Below, one piece after another: positions 8,780-16,348 of a DNA stretch of 28,105 nt (the stretch's first letter is position 1; every line of letters starts with the position of its first letter). The translations under genes and the position numbers were made by a program. The DNA lies in the NCBI GenBank assembly GCA_002386465.1, contig DGIT01000001.1:1-28105 (forward strand), given 5' to 3'. This DNA is from Burkholderiales bacterium UBA4615 (GTDB taxonomy: Bacteria > Pseudomonadota > Gammaproteobacteria > Burkholderiales > Burkholderiaceae_E). Below the pieces are notes generated by a model, which saw only the letters and a list, made by a program, of their open reading frames with translations, did no database searches and was not told where the DNA came from.

Positions 8780-9454
8780 TCACTCGACCGATATGCGCAG
8801 GGCCAGCGCCGCGACGAACGGAGCAATCAGGCCGCTCAGGAGCATACCAGCGCCCAGCAGGGCAAGGTGAGCATGACCCGAAAGCGCAGCGGCTTGCGCT
8901 TCAACCGCTCCGGAGCCGAACACCAGCACGGGTACGTCAAGCGGCAGGCACAACATCGTGACCAGCGTCGGACCGCCCTTGAGTCCAAGGGTGAGTGCCG
9001 ATGCGATGGCGCCGATGCACAGGAGCACCGGTGTACCCAGCAGCAGCGATCCGATGAGCATGGGTATGGACTCGGCGGGTAGACTGAAGGCGACTGCAAG
9101 CAGTGGCGCGATGATGATCAGTGGAAGCCCGGTGGCCAGCCAGGCTGCGACCAGTTTTCCGGCCACGATACTGCTCAATGACTGCCCACTCGCAATCATG
9201 GCGTCCAGGGTGCCATCGGCGTGATCGTGTTCGAAGAGCCTGGGCAGTGCCAGCATGACCGACAGCAGCGCGGCCACCCAGATCGCACCGGGGCCGATCC
9301 GCTGTAGCCAGTCGCGTTGCGGGCCGATCGCCAGCGGAAACATCGAGCAGGCCAGCACGAAAAATCCCAGCACATTCATGGCATCGGCGCTGCGACGCAC
9401 TGCCAGGCGCAAATCGCGGCGCAGCGCCCACACAAACGCACCGAAGGCAGTCAT
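8780..9454 (-). CDS. ccmB: Heme exporter permease CcmB
   Basis: A 224-residue membrane protein with about six hydrophobic segments, the usual CcmB length. The N-terminal block (RRDLRLAVRRSADAMN), the cytoplasmic LFEHDHADGTLDAMIASG stretch and LCLPLDVPVLVFGSGAV are characteristic of the family. It forms the permease of the CcmABCD complex, whose ATP hydrolysis releases heme-loaded CcmE. The ATG overlaps the ccmA stop (ATGA). Confidence 0.95.
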   Translation of the reverse strand: MTAFGAFVWALRRDLRLAVRRSADAMNVLGFFVLACSMFPLAIGPQRDWLQRIGPGAIWVAALLSVMLALPRLFEHDHADGTLDAMIASGQSLSSIVAGKLVAAWLATGLPLIIIAPLLAVAFSLPAESIPMLIGSLLLGTPVLLCIGAIASALTLGLKGGPTLVTMLCLPLDVPVLVFGSGAVEAQAAALSGHAHLALLGAGMLLSGLIAPFVAALALRISVE

Positions 9455-10236
9455 GCGGTCAGCGCGCGGTCGCGCAAGGCGGTGTGCTCGGGCGAGGGCG
9501 CCCAGTCCTGCAAAGACAGGCTGCGACTTTTGCCTGCCTTCACGACCAGCGGCAAGTGGGTCGCAACCAGTGCGCTACCGCCTCTCTGAACATGCGCACC
9601 GAGCAGGTCCTGCAGCACCTGTGTGCCGGCATCATCGAGTGCGGCGCTCGGTTCATCCATGAGCCAAACAGGGCGAACCTCCGATTCCAGTCCAAGCGCA
9701 AAGCGCGCGAGTTGCAAACGCTGTCGCTGACCTTGAGACAGTCGCCGCGCTTCGATGGCGTGCTGTCTGCGTAAGCCGACTGTTGTGAGTGCACGCATCA
9801 GATCGGCTTCGGTACTGCGAACGGTTGGCGCCTCGCGGTGCTGAGCGCCATCCTGACCGTTGGCGGGCGCAGCGTCGAGCGCACTGTTGAGCGCCAGATT
9901 CTCGAGTGCGCTCAGTTCCCCTTTGACTGCGGTGGCATGGCCCTGATACAGCGCCAACCCGCGCAATTGAGAGCCGTTGACCGATGTACTGATCCGCTCG
10001 CCGGTGGCCGTCCGAGTAGACAGTGCGCACTGGCCTGCGCGCAATGGCGTCAAGCCGATGAGCGCTCGCAGCAGGCTGCTTTTGCCGGATCCATTGGGGC
10101 CGGTGAGCAGGATCAGCTCGCCAGCTTCAAGATCGAAATCGAGCCCGGTCAACAACAGGCGCTCTCCGCGCTGCAGACTCAGTCCCCGCGCTTGCAGGCC
10201 GTCCCATCCGTGATGCGCGACTGCCGTGCTGTTCAC
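9451..10236 (-). CDS. ccmA: Heme exporter ATPase CcmA
   Basis: An ABC-type ATPase with Walker A GPNGSGKS (46-53), signature LSQGQ (166-170), Walker B WLMDEP (191-196) and H-loop His227. It powers the CcmABCD complex from the cytoplasmic face. At 261 residues it is longer than the usual roughly 205-215. The extra length is an N-terminal extension, an insertion rich in Ala, Gln and charged residues at about 121-142, and a C-terminal tail after the H-loop. The start is GTG at 10236, overlapping the ccmI stop as GTGA. Confidence 0.94.
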   Translation of the reverse strand: MNSTAVAHHGWDGLQARGLSLQRGERLLLTGLDFDLEAGELILLTGPNGSGKSSLLRALIGLTPLRAGQCALSTRTATGERISTSVNGSQLRGLALYQGHATAVKGELSALENLALNSALDAAPANGQDGAQHREAPTVRSTEADLMRALTTVGLRRQHAIEARRLSQGQRQRLQLARFALGLESEVRPVWLMDEPSAALDDAGTQVLQDLLGAHVQRGGSALVATHLPLVVKAGKSRSLSLQDWAPSPEHTALRDRALTA

Positions 10237-11579
10237 GGAGCCACCTTGTCGATACGCACCGTGAGGTTGGCTGTGCCCACGGCAACGGGGCCTGAGCCGC
10301 CTTGAAGATCGCCAGGTCTGACCGTGGCTTCACCTGTGGCAGAGACCCTGGCCACCACGCTCACCCGCGCGCCGGGGGCCACGCCGGACAGCTTGGCCGC
10401 TGGACTCATTGACCGGCTGTCGTCGAGCGTGAAGCGTAGTGGCAGATCAGCGGCTCGCGCGCGCAAGACGGCCAGAGGCGGGCCGCTGGGCTGCCCCTGA
10501 TCATCGAGTGCGCGCGCCACCACGAACAGCGTGGCGGCTGGATTCAATCGGCCTTCAAGCGTCGGGCCGAGCACCACCGTTCCGCTGACTGCCTCGGCCG
10601 CAGCCACCCCTGCGGGCACGGGCGCAGCCTCTGCACCGGGCGGCTGCGTAGGTGGCTGAACCGAGGCCGAGGGTGCAGCCACTGGCTCGCCACCCGGTCT
10701 TCTGCCAGCCTTCAGGTCGGCGACATACCCGGAAATCTGTGCAGCCTGCGGCGAGTCGGGCGGCAGTACACCGAGCAGCGTTTCCCAGTATCCAATGGCA
10801 GCCGAAGTATTGCCCTGTGAGACCTCGAACGCGCCATTCAATGCCAGCGCCTTGGGATTTTTCGGGTCGTGTGCAAGAGCCTCGCGCAACAGCGCAATCG
10901 GTTGTCCGTCCAGGCGGTTACCCTGTTGCTGCGCGATTGCATCGGCCAGATCGGCTTTGAGTTGCGCATCCTTGGGGGCAAGCGGCAAGGCACGTTCAAA
11001 AGCCTCACGCGCTGCACCGGGTTCACCGCTTGAGAGCTCCGTGCGCCCCAGCAATTGCCAGCCCTGTGCATCCGTGGGGTCCTTGCGCAGGCGGTCCTTC
11101 AAGGCACTGATCAGTTCCTCCAGACTTTGCGGCTCGGAGGCGCTACGAAATTCAGGTGATGCGGCCTGCGGCATGCCGGTGAGCAGGTACAGCGTGAGGG
11201 ACGGCGCAAGGAGCATGAGGGCCAGGGCACTGGCGACCACCAGAGACCGCCGCTTGGATACGCCGACTGCCGCGCCCTGGTGCGCAGTCGTCTGAGTGGC
11301 TGACGCCGGCACCGACCTGCTGTCGAGTTCACCCTGCACCTGGGCTGCGAATTCGGCCATCGCCTGCTTGCGCTCGGGCGCATCGGCGGGCAAATGGGCG
11401 AGCGCCGCATCCAGTTCGCGACGCCGTTCCCTCAGTACATCGCGCGCGGTGGCGGCAGTGCGCGGGGCGTCATCACGGGCGTCGGCGGTCTGACGCCGCA
11501 GCAGTGGCCGGACTACGTACACCGTCACCCCGCCTGCCAGGATCAGCACGAGCGCGTAGAGCAGGGCGGTTGAAGTCAC
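10233..11579 (-). CDS. ccmI: Cytochrome c maturation protein CcmI (TPR apocytochrome chaperone)
   Basis: A 448-residue protein with an N-terminal membrane helix (about 4-25), a cytoplasmic coiled loop with the typical DVLRERRRELDAAL segment, and a second helix (about 112-135). TPR-like repeats follow (about 155-290), then a Pro/Ala-rich linker and a C-terminal beta domain with LFVVARA, LPLRFTLDDS and VARVSATGEA. These match the CycH/CcmI family, which binds the C-terminus of apocytochrome c and hands it to CcmF/CcmH. The start is GTG at 11579, just after an in-frame stop. Its place at the head of the operon, before ccmA, is unusual: in most System I operons ccmI comes last or is fused to ccmH. 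Confidence 0.94.
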   Translation of the reverse strand: MTSTALLYALVLILAGGVTVYVVRPLLRRQTADARDDAPRTAATARDVLRERRRELDAALAHLPADAPERKQAMAEFAAQVQGELDSRSVPASATQTTAHQGAAVGVSKRRSLVVASALALMLLAPSLTLYLLTGMPQAASPEFRSASEPQSLEELISALKDRLRKDPTDAQGWQLLGRTELSSGEPGAAREAFERALPLAPKDAQLKADLADAIAQQQGNRLDGQPIALLREALAHDPKNPKALALNGAFEVSQGNTSAAIGYWETLLGVLPPDSPQAAQISGYVADLKAGRRPGGEPVAAPSASVQPPTQPPGAEAAPVPAGVAAAEAVSGTVVLGPTLEGRLNPAATLFVVARALDDQGQPSGPPLAVLRARAADLPLRFTLDDSRSMSPAAKLSGVAPGARVSVVARVSATGEATVRPGDLQGGSGPVAVGTANLTVRIDKVAP

Positions 11580-11714
11580 GGGGTGGTCACCGGGTCAGAG
11601 TGTTCAGAAAAGCGAGCAGGGCTTACCAGCGAAGTCGCCGGATTGTCCCATGGCCGCTGGCTCGCCAACAACGTCGCCCTTCCCGTCGCGGGGCGTTGCA
11701 TCCTGATGAGGGGT
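11580..11714 (-). promoter_or_regulatory. Intergenic region, probable ccm operon promoter
   Basis: This 135-base gap between the MFS gene and ccmI is the largest break on the minus strand here, so the ccm promoter is expected in it. On the minus strand TTGTTG (11671-11666), an 18-base spacer and GACAAT (11647-11642) make a weak sigma-70-like pair. Closer to the MFS stop, AACGCCC and GGGCGACGTT can form a bulged stem with no T-run. Neither is decisive. Confidence 0.25.
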
Positions 11715-12929
11715 TCAGTCGGCGCGCAGGGCGTGGCGCTGCGCACTGTGCAGCATCAGAGCCGAGATCACGCCCACCGCAGTGAGCACGATCAGTGCAA
11801 GCCCATAGCTGCTGGTGACGCTCCACAGGACGGCCGTCAGCACCGGCCCCACCGAACGGGCCAGTGCCACCGGAAAGCTCTGCAGGCCGGACAGTACGGC
11901 CACCCGTTCGCGGCTGACATACGCGGCAATCGAGGTCGCCTTCATGATGGTGATCAGACCGTTACCCACGCCGTAGCAGGTGGCAAAGACCAGCGCGCCG
12001 ATCACGCTTCCCCCGCTGGCCAGCAGGATCGCCAAGGATGCTGGCAGCAGCCAGGGAATCGCACGATCGATGCTGCGCGGATCAAATCGGCCCTCGAAGA
12101 CAAACAGCACCAACCTGCCCAGCACCTGCAGCGCACCGATACTCGCCGGAACAGCCACGGCCCAGCTTGCAGGCAGCCCGCGCTCACTGAGCAGCGGCAC
12201 CATGTGCGCAGACAGCGCGGCGCTCAGCAGGGACAGTCCGATCACACAGCCGCTCACCAGCATGAAGGCCGCCGACCGCGTGAGTTCGTGCAGTGAAGGC
12301 CCCGCTGCATCGGCGACCTCCGGGCGGGCCTGCGCGGTCTTGCGTGTGGTGCCGGGTGCTTCATCCGCAAGCATCACAAGATGGATCGGCAGACACAGCA
12401 ACAGGTGCAGCCCGGCCAGCACCAGGCAGGTCTGGCGCCAGTCCATTTCGCTCAGCAGCCAGGCTGTCAGGGGAATGAATGCAGTCGATGCAAGGCCGCC
12501 CAGAAACGTCATCGCGATGATCGGCTTGCGATAGTCGGTCGGCCAGCGTCGGATCGTGATGGCAAAGACCGGCTCGTAAAAGATGGCCCCCATCGCCAGG
12601 CCCAGACCGATCCATGTGAGGTACAAGCCGATCATGCCGCTGATGAATGCATGACCGATCAACAGCAGCCCAGCCAGCAGCGAGCCCCCGGCCATCACCC
12701 GCCGACCGTACCCCTGTTCGATCCATCGGCCCATGGGTAATCCTGCCACCCCGCTTGCCAGGAGCGCGGCACTGAATGCGCCACTCACCTGCACCCGGGA
12801 CAGGCCCAGGTCCTGCTCCATCGCGGGCATCAGCAAAGAGAAGGTGTAGTACAGGCTGCCCCATGAGACGAGTTGCGCCAGGGACATTGCCCCGACCCAT
12901 ACCGTACGACGCGTCGGGACTGAACGCAT
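11715..12929 (-). CDS. MFS transporter
   Basis: A 404-residue major facilitator superfamily protein with about twelve membrane segments and a long cytoplasmic loop in the middle (about 190-215). The loop after helix 2 reads GLPMGRWIEQGYGRR, the MFS motif-A position. The first helix region with SWGSLYYTFSLLMPAM resembles monocarboxylate/oxalate-type MFS members. The substrate is unknown. The ATG at 12929 lies 8 nt after the aldo/keto reductase stop, and it closes a three-gene cluster with two oxidoreductases. It may import the compound they act on or export a product. Confidence 0.88.
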   Translation of the reverse strand: MRSVPTRRTVWVGAMSLAQLVSWGSLYYTFSLLMPAMEQDLGLSRVQVSGAFSAALLASGVAGLPMGRWIEQGYGRRVMAGGSLLAGLLLIGHAFISGMIGLYLTWIGLGLAMGAIFYEPVFAITIRRWPTDYRKPIIAMTFLGGLASTAFIPLTAWLLSEMDWRQTCLVLAGLHLLLCLPIHLVMLADEAPGTTRKTAQARPEVADAAGPSLHELTRSAAFMLVSGCVIGLSLLSAALSAHMVPLLSERGLPASWAVAVPASIGALQVLGRLVLFVFEGRFDPRSIDRAIPWLLPASLAILLASGGSVIGALVFATCYGVGNGLITIMKATSIAAYVSRERVAVLSGLQSFPVALARSVGPVLTAVLWSVTSSYGLALIVLTAVGVISALMLHSAQRHALRAD

Positions 12930-12937
12930 GAAATTGC

Positions 12938-13948
12938 TCAGGCTGAGGCGGGAATGCGGCCCTCGATCGGGTAGGCCGGATCGTTGTAACCGGGCGTGGA
13001 CGGATGGCCGGTCGCCACGATGCCATCGATGAAGGCTTCATCATCGGCACTGAAGCGGTGCTCCAGGGCGCCGAGGTATTCGCGCATCTGCTGCATCGTG
13101 CGCGGGCCGACGATCGCTGCGCCGATCAGTCGGTTGTGCAGCACCCAATTCACTGCGAACTGCGCCGCACTCATGCCGCGTGATGCGGCATATTCAGCTA
13201 CCCGCTGAGCCAGGACCAGAGATTCATCGCGCCATTCGGTTTGCATCATGCGCCGGTCTTTGCGTGCAGCGCGCGAGTCTGACGGAGGCGCTTCGCCCGG
13301 TTTGTACTTGCCTGCGAGTACGCCACGCGCCACTGGCGAATACGATGCCACGCCGATTCCGTAGTGCGCACAGGCAGGCAGAACCTCCACCTCGGGCATC
13401 CGGTTGAACGCGTTGTAATAGGGCTGGCAGGCCGCCGGGGTGGGCATGCCAGCGTCCCGACAGAGCCTGGCGATCTCGCCGATGCGCCAGGCCCGATGAT
13501 TGGAAATGCCCAGGTAACGGACCTTGCCGGCCCGCACGATATCGGCAATGGCGCCGATGGTTTCTGCCAGAGGCGTAGTGTGGTCTTCGCGGTGCAGATA
13601 CCAGATGTCGACATGGTCCATGCCCATCCTGCGCAGGGAGTCGTCGATCGCGGTGTGCAGCCAGCGCGCTGACAGTCCGCGGCTGTTGCGATCATCGCCC
13701 ATGGCGTTGCCGACTTTAGTGGCGACGATCCAGCGGTTGCGTTCTGCGGCAATGGCTCGCCCGGTGATGCGTTCGGACTCGCCTTGCTTGTAGACGTCGG
13801 CGCTATCGATGAAATTGATGCCTGCGTCGCGTGCGGCTGCGATGATCTCGACAGAGTCCGCCTCGGTGGTGCGATCGCCGAACATCATGGCGCCCAGGCA
13901 CAGGGAGGAGACGCTCAGGCCACTGCGGCCCAGGGTGCGATAGTTCAT
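12938..13948 (-). CDS. Aldo/keto reductase
   Basis: A 336-residue NADPH-dependent aldo/keto reductase. The family tetrad is complete: Asp48 and Tyr53 (FIDSADVY), Lys78 (ATKVGN) and His119 (WYLHRED). The late IVGPRTMQQMREYL segment is the NADP-binding part. It reduces aldehydes or ketones in the cytoplasm; the physiological substrate is unknown, and its length and N-terminus (MNYRTLGRSGLSVS) resemble YajO/YghZ-like and potassium-channel-beta-like members. I start at ATG 13948, which has AGGGA about 7 nt upstream; a longer frame would overlap the preceding gene. It lies 13 nt after the old yellow enzyme gene and 8 nt before the MFS gene. Confidence 0.92.
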   Translation of the reverse strand: MNYRTLGRSGLSVSSLCLGAMMFGDRTTEADSVEIIAAARDAGINFIDSADVYKQGESERITGRAIAAERNRWIVATKVGNAMGDDRNSRGLSARWLHTAIDDSLRRMGMDHVDIWYLHREDHTTPLAETIGAIADIVRAGKVRYLGISNHRAWRIGEIARLCRDAGMPTPAACQPYYNAFNRMPEVEVLPACAHYGIGVASYSPVARGVLAGKYKPGEAPPSDSRAARKDRRMMQTEWRDESLVLAQRVAEYAASRGMSAAQFAVNWVLHNRLIGAAIVGPRTMQQMREYLGALEHRFSADDEAFIDGIVATGHPSTPGYNDPAYPIEGRIPASA

Positions 13949-13961
13949 GTTCCAGTCCCTC

Positions 13962-15110
13962 TCACTGATTGCCGGGCCATGGGGCCGGCGGGATGCCGGC
14001 GCGTCGCGCAAGCCACCAGCCATACTGTGCCGGCCAGCGATCGAATTGCGGATCGACCCCAAGCGCCAGCGCCGCATTGAGCGGCCAGTTCGGGTCCTGC
14101 AGCGCCTGACGTCCGATAGCGATGATGTCGGCCTTGCCTTCGTTGAGGATGGCTTCGGCGTGTGCAGGTTCAGTGATGAGGCCCACGGCGATGGTCGGGA
14201 TGTTCACCTCACGGCGGATCGCATCGGCAAAGGGCACCTGGTAGCCCGGTCCTCGCGGCACGGCCACGCGCGCGGCTGTGGCAGGGCCCGCGATGCCGCC
14301 TGATGAGCAGTCGATGATGTCAACACCAAGCGCCTTCAGCTTGTGGGAGAACGCGATGCTGTCCTCGATGGTCCAGCCGCCCTCCAGGCCGTCGACCGAT
14401 GACAGCCGTACCGACATCGGCAAGTCTGCGCCGATGGCTTCACGCACGGCTTTGGCTACCCGAAGCGGGAAGCGCATCCGATTTTCCAGGCTGCCGCCGT
14501 AGGCATCGGTGCGCTGATTGGCGATGGGCGACAGGAAGCTGTTGAGCAGATACCCATGGGCCATATGCAACTCAACCAGCTTGAAGCCGGCTTGCACCGC
14601 GCGTCGCGCGCCCTGTCGAAAGGCCTCCACCATCGTGTCGAGGTCGGCTTCGGTCGCTTCGCGCGGCGGCACCCAACGCTCATCCACAGGCAGCGGCGAA
14701 GCGCCCACTCCCACCCATGGCAGCTCACCGCGCTCGCGTGCATCGCGTGGCCCCAGCGGTCCGTTGCCCTCCCAGGGGCGTTGGGCCGAGACTTTGCGGC
14801 CTGCATGGCCGATCTGGATGGCCGGGACAGCACCGTAGCTTTCGATGATGGTGGCCAACGCGCGCAAGCCAGCAAGATGACCGTCTTCCCAGATGCCCAG
14901 ATCGCCATACGTGCCGCGGCCGCGTTTCTCGACGACGCTCACTTCGACCATCACACAGCCCGGGCGACCCTGCGACACCTTCGTGATGTAGGCGGTGTGC
15001 CACTCATTGCAAAACCCTTCGTGCGCCGAGTACTGGCACATCGGAGAAATCATGATCCGATTGGGCAGAGTCACCGTACGCAGGGTGAACGGTGTAAAGA
15101 GCGCAGCCAT
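13962..15110 (-). CDS. NADH:flavin oxidoreductase, YqjM-type old yellow enzyme
   Basis: A 382-residue TIM-barrel FMN enzyme of the old yellow enzyme family, YqjM/class II type. Diagnostic features are MSPMCQYS-like ISPMCQYS with redox-tuning Cys25, GHAGRK (101-106), LHMAHGYLLNSFLSP with the substrate-binding pair His182/His185, and DAYGGSLENRMRF. Such enzymes reduce activated C=C bonds of enones, nitro compounds or quinone-like electrophiles with NAD(P)H. The ATG at 15110 has GGAGA 6 nt upstream; 21 further in-frame codons upstream are not conserved in look. It heads the cluster with the aldo/keto reductase and MFS transporter. Confidence 0.93.
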   Translation of the reverse strand: MAALFTPFTLRTVTLPNRIMISPMCQYSAHEGFCNEWHTAYITKVSQGRPGCVMVEVSVVEKRGRGTYGDLGIWEDGHLAGLRALATIIESYGAVPAIQIGHAGRKVSAQRPWEGNGPLGPRDARERGELPWVGVGASPLPVDERWVPPREATEADLDTMVEAFRQGARRAVQAGFKLVELHMAHGYLLNSFLSPIANQRTDAYGGSLENRMRFPLRVAKAVREAIGADLPMSVRLSSVDGLEGGWTIEDSIAFSHKLKALGVDIIDCSSGGIAGPATAARVAVPRGPGYQVPFADAIRREVNIPTIAVGLITEPAHAEAILNEGKADIIAIGRQALQDPNWPLNAALALGVDPQFDRWPAQYGWWLARRAGIPPAPWPGNQ

Positions 15111-15279
15111 GGAGTCTCCGTTTGATGCGCAATGCCTGAGCGGCACCGCTGCGATCAGGAGATGGTAATTCAATCGGGATTGCGTCTGTCGCAGACCCGT
15201 TACGGAATATGCCCGGTGATCGAGGGTGCGCGGTTGAGCGGCTCCACCGAGGTTCGCGACTGTAGAGGAGCGCGGCGCT
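15111..15279 (-). promoter_or_regulatory. Intergenic region upstream of the old yellow enzyme cluster
   Basis: The 169-base gap follows glk and must contain the end of that transcript and the promoter of the next. GTCTG/CAGAC (15184-15188/15192-15196, spacer TCG) is a short perfect inverted repeat about 75 bases upstream of the start codon and could be an operator half-site pair. I see no good -35/-10 pair and no intrinsic terminator for glk. Confidence 0.2.
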
Positions 15280-16299
15280 TCAGTGGCAATAGGCGGCGGC
15301 TGCGCCGCGCAGCTCCATGAAGGGCGTCACCACACGCTGCAACGGAATCTGCTGCAGCCAGGGTGCGAATCGGCCCTTCGCCTCGAATCGCTCGCGCATG
15401 CCCTCCAGCGGCACGGCCTGCGCCAATGCGGCCATCATGCCCCCGCCTACCGTGATTCCCCCGCTGGCGTTGTAAAGCAGCGCGAGGTCGCCGGCGAACG
15501 CGCCCAGCAGGGCGACGAACGTGTTCGCGGCCAGTAGCGCATGGGTATCGCCCTGTGCACAGGCTTTCAGCACGTCGCCCGGATGATCGATCTTCGAAGT
15601 CGTGCGCGGGTCGCTGTCCTGCAGCGCGGCCTCGTACAGCAGGACCAGTCCAGGCCCGCTGAGCACCCGCTCCCAGGAAGCGCGCCCATACCTTTGAACG
15701 GCGCGTGCTGCGACGGTATGTTCGAAGCGCGTTTCGGGCGCAAAGCTTGCATGGCCGCCTTCGGTGGCCAATGGTCTGTACCCGGCCTCGGTCTGCAGCA
15801 GGGCAGCCACCCCCAGGCCTGTCCCTGGCCCCAGGATGGCCTGATGGCCTTGCGGATGGCCCGTGGTCGCGGGCTTTCCCTGCCGGCTGTATGACCCGCC
15901 CGGAATGTCTGCACGATCCTGTGATGCGAGCCGAGGCAACGCCCAGGCCATGGCTTCGAAATCGTTGAGCAGCTTGACGCGACTCGGGTCCAACCCGAGG
16001 GCCGACGCCAGTCGGGGCGGCTCGATGCGCCAGCCTGCGTTCGTGAGCTCGATGCATCCATCCTTGAGCGGGCCCGCAGCCGCGATCGACGCACCATCCA
16101 GCCGCTCACCACCGGTCTGATCGTTCAGAAACCGGGTGCACGCCGATTCCAGATCGGGAAAGCCTTCCCGCTCGAAATGGCAGGCCGGCGCGATCAGCGC
16201 GTGATTGCGTGCCAGCCCGAGGCGCAGATACGTCCCGCCGACATCAGCGACCAGGACGAGGTGCTCTTGACGAAGTGGGTCTGACACAATTGGTTTCAT
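15280..16299 (-). CDS. glk: Glucokinase
   Basis: A 339-residue glucokinase of the Escherichia coli Glk type, which phosphorylates glucose to glucose 6-phosphate with ATP in the cytoplasm. The phosphate loop is DVGGTYLRL (19-27), with Tyr where the family usually has Asn or His. LNDFEAMAWALP (111-122) carries the catalytic Asp113, ILGPGTGLG (155-163) is the adenosine region, and EGGHASFAP (180-188) contains the sugar-contacting residues. I used the ATG at 16299; an in-frame GTG at 16326 would add nine residues. Neither has a strong ribosome binding site. It follows the ABC transporter by 49 nt (or 22 from the GTG) and probably shares its transcript. Confidence 0.92.
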   Translation of the reverse strand: MKPIVSDPLRQEHLVLVADVGGTYLRLGLARNHALIAPACHFEREGFPDLESACTRFLNDQTGGERLDGASIAAAGPLKDGCIELTNAGWRIEPPRLASALGLDPSRVKLLNDFEAMAWALPRLASQDRADIPGGSYSRQGKPATTGHPQGHQAILGPGTGLGVAALLQTEAGYRPLATEGGHASFAPETRFEHTVAARAVQRYGRASWERVLSGPGLVLLYEAALQDSDPRTTSKIDHPGDVLKACAQGDTHALLAANTFVALLGAFAGDLALLYNASGGITVGGGMMAALAQAVPLEGMRERFEAKGRFAPWLQQIPLQRVVTPFMELRGAAAAYCH

Positions 16300-16348
16300 G
16301 CGGTCACGGTCAGGCTGATTCAACACGTGTGGGCAGGCTCACTGCGGA

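Noticed and set aside
8057..9082. 341-residue plus-strand frame over ccmC and ccmB
   Set aside because: Low-complexity Gln/His/Arg composition and full overlap with two certain genes mark it as a shadow.
11580..11714. A small gene between the MFS gene and ccmI
   Set aside because: The frames here lack a start with a ribosome binding site and give no protein-like composition.
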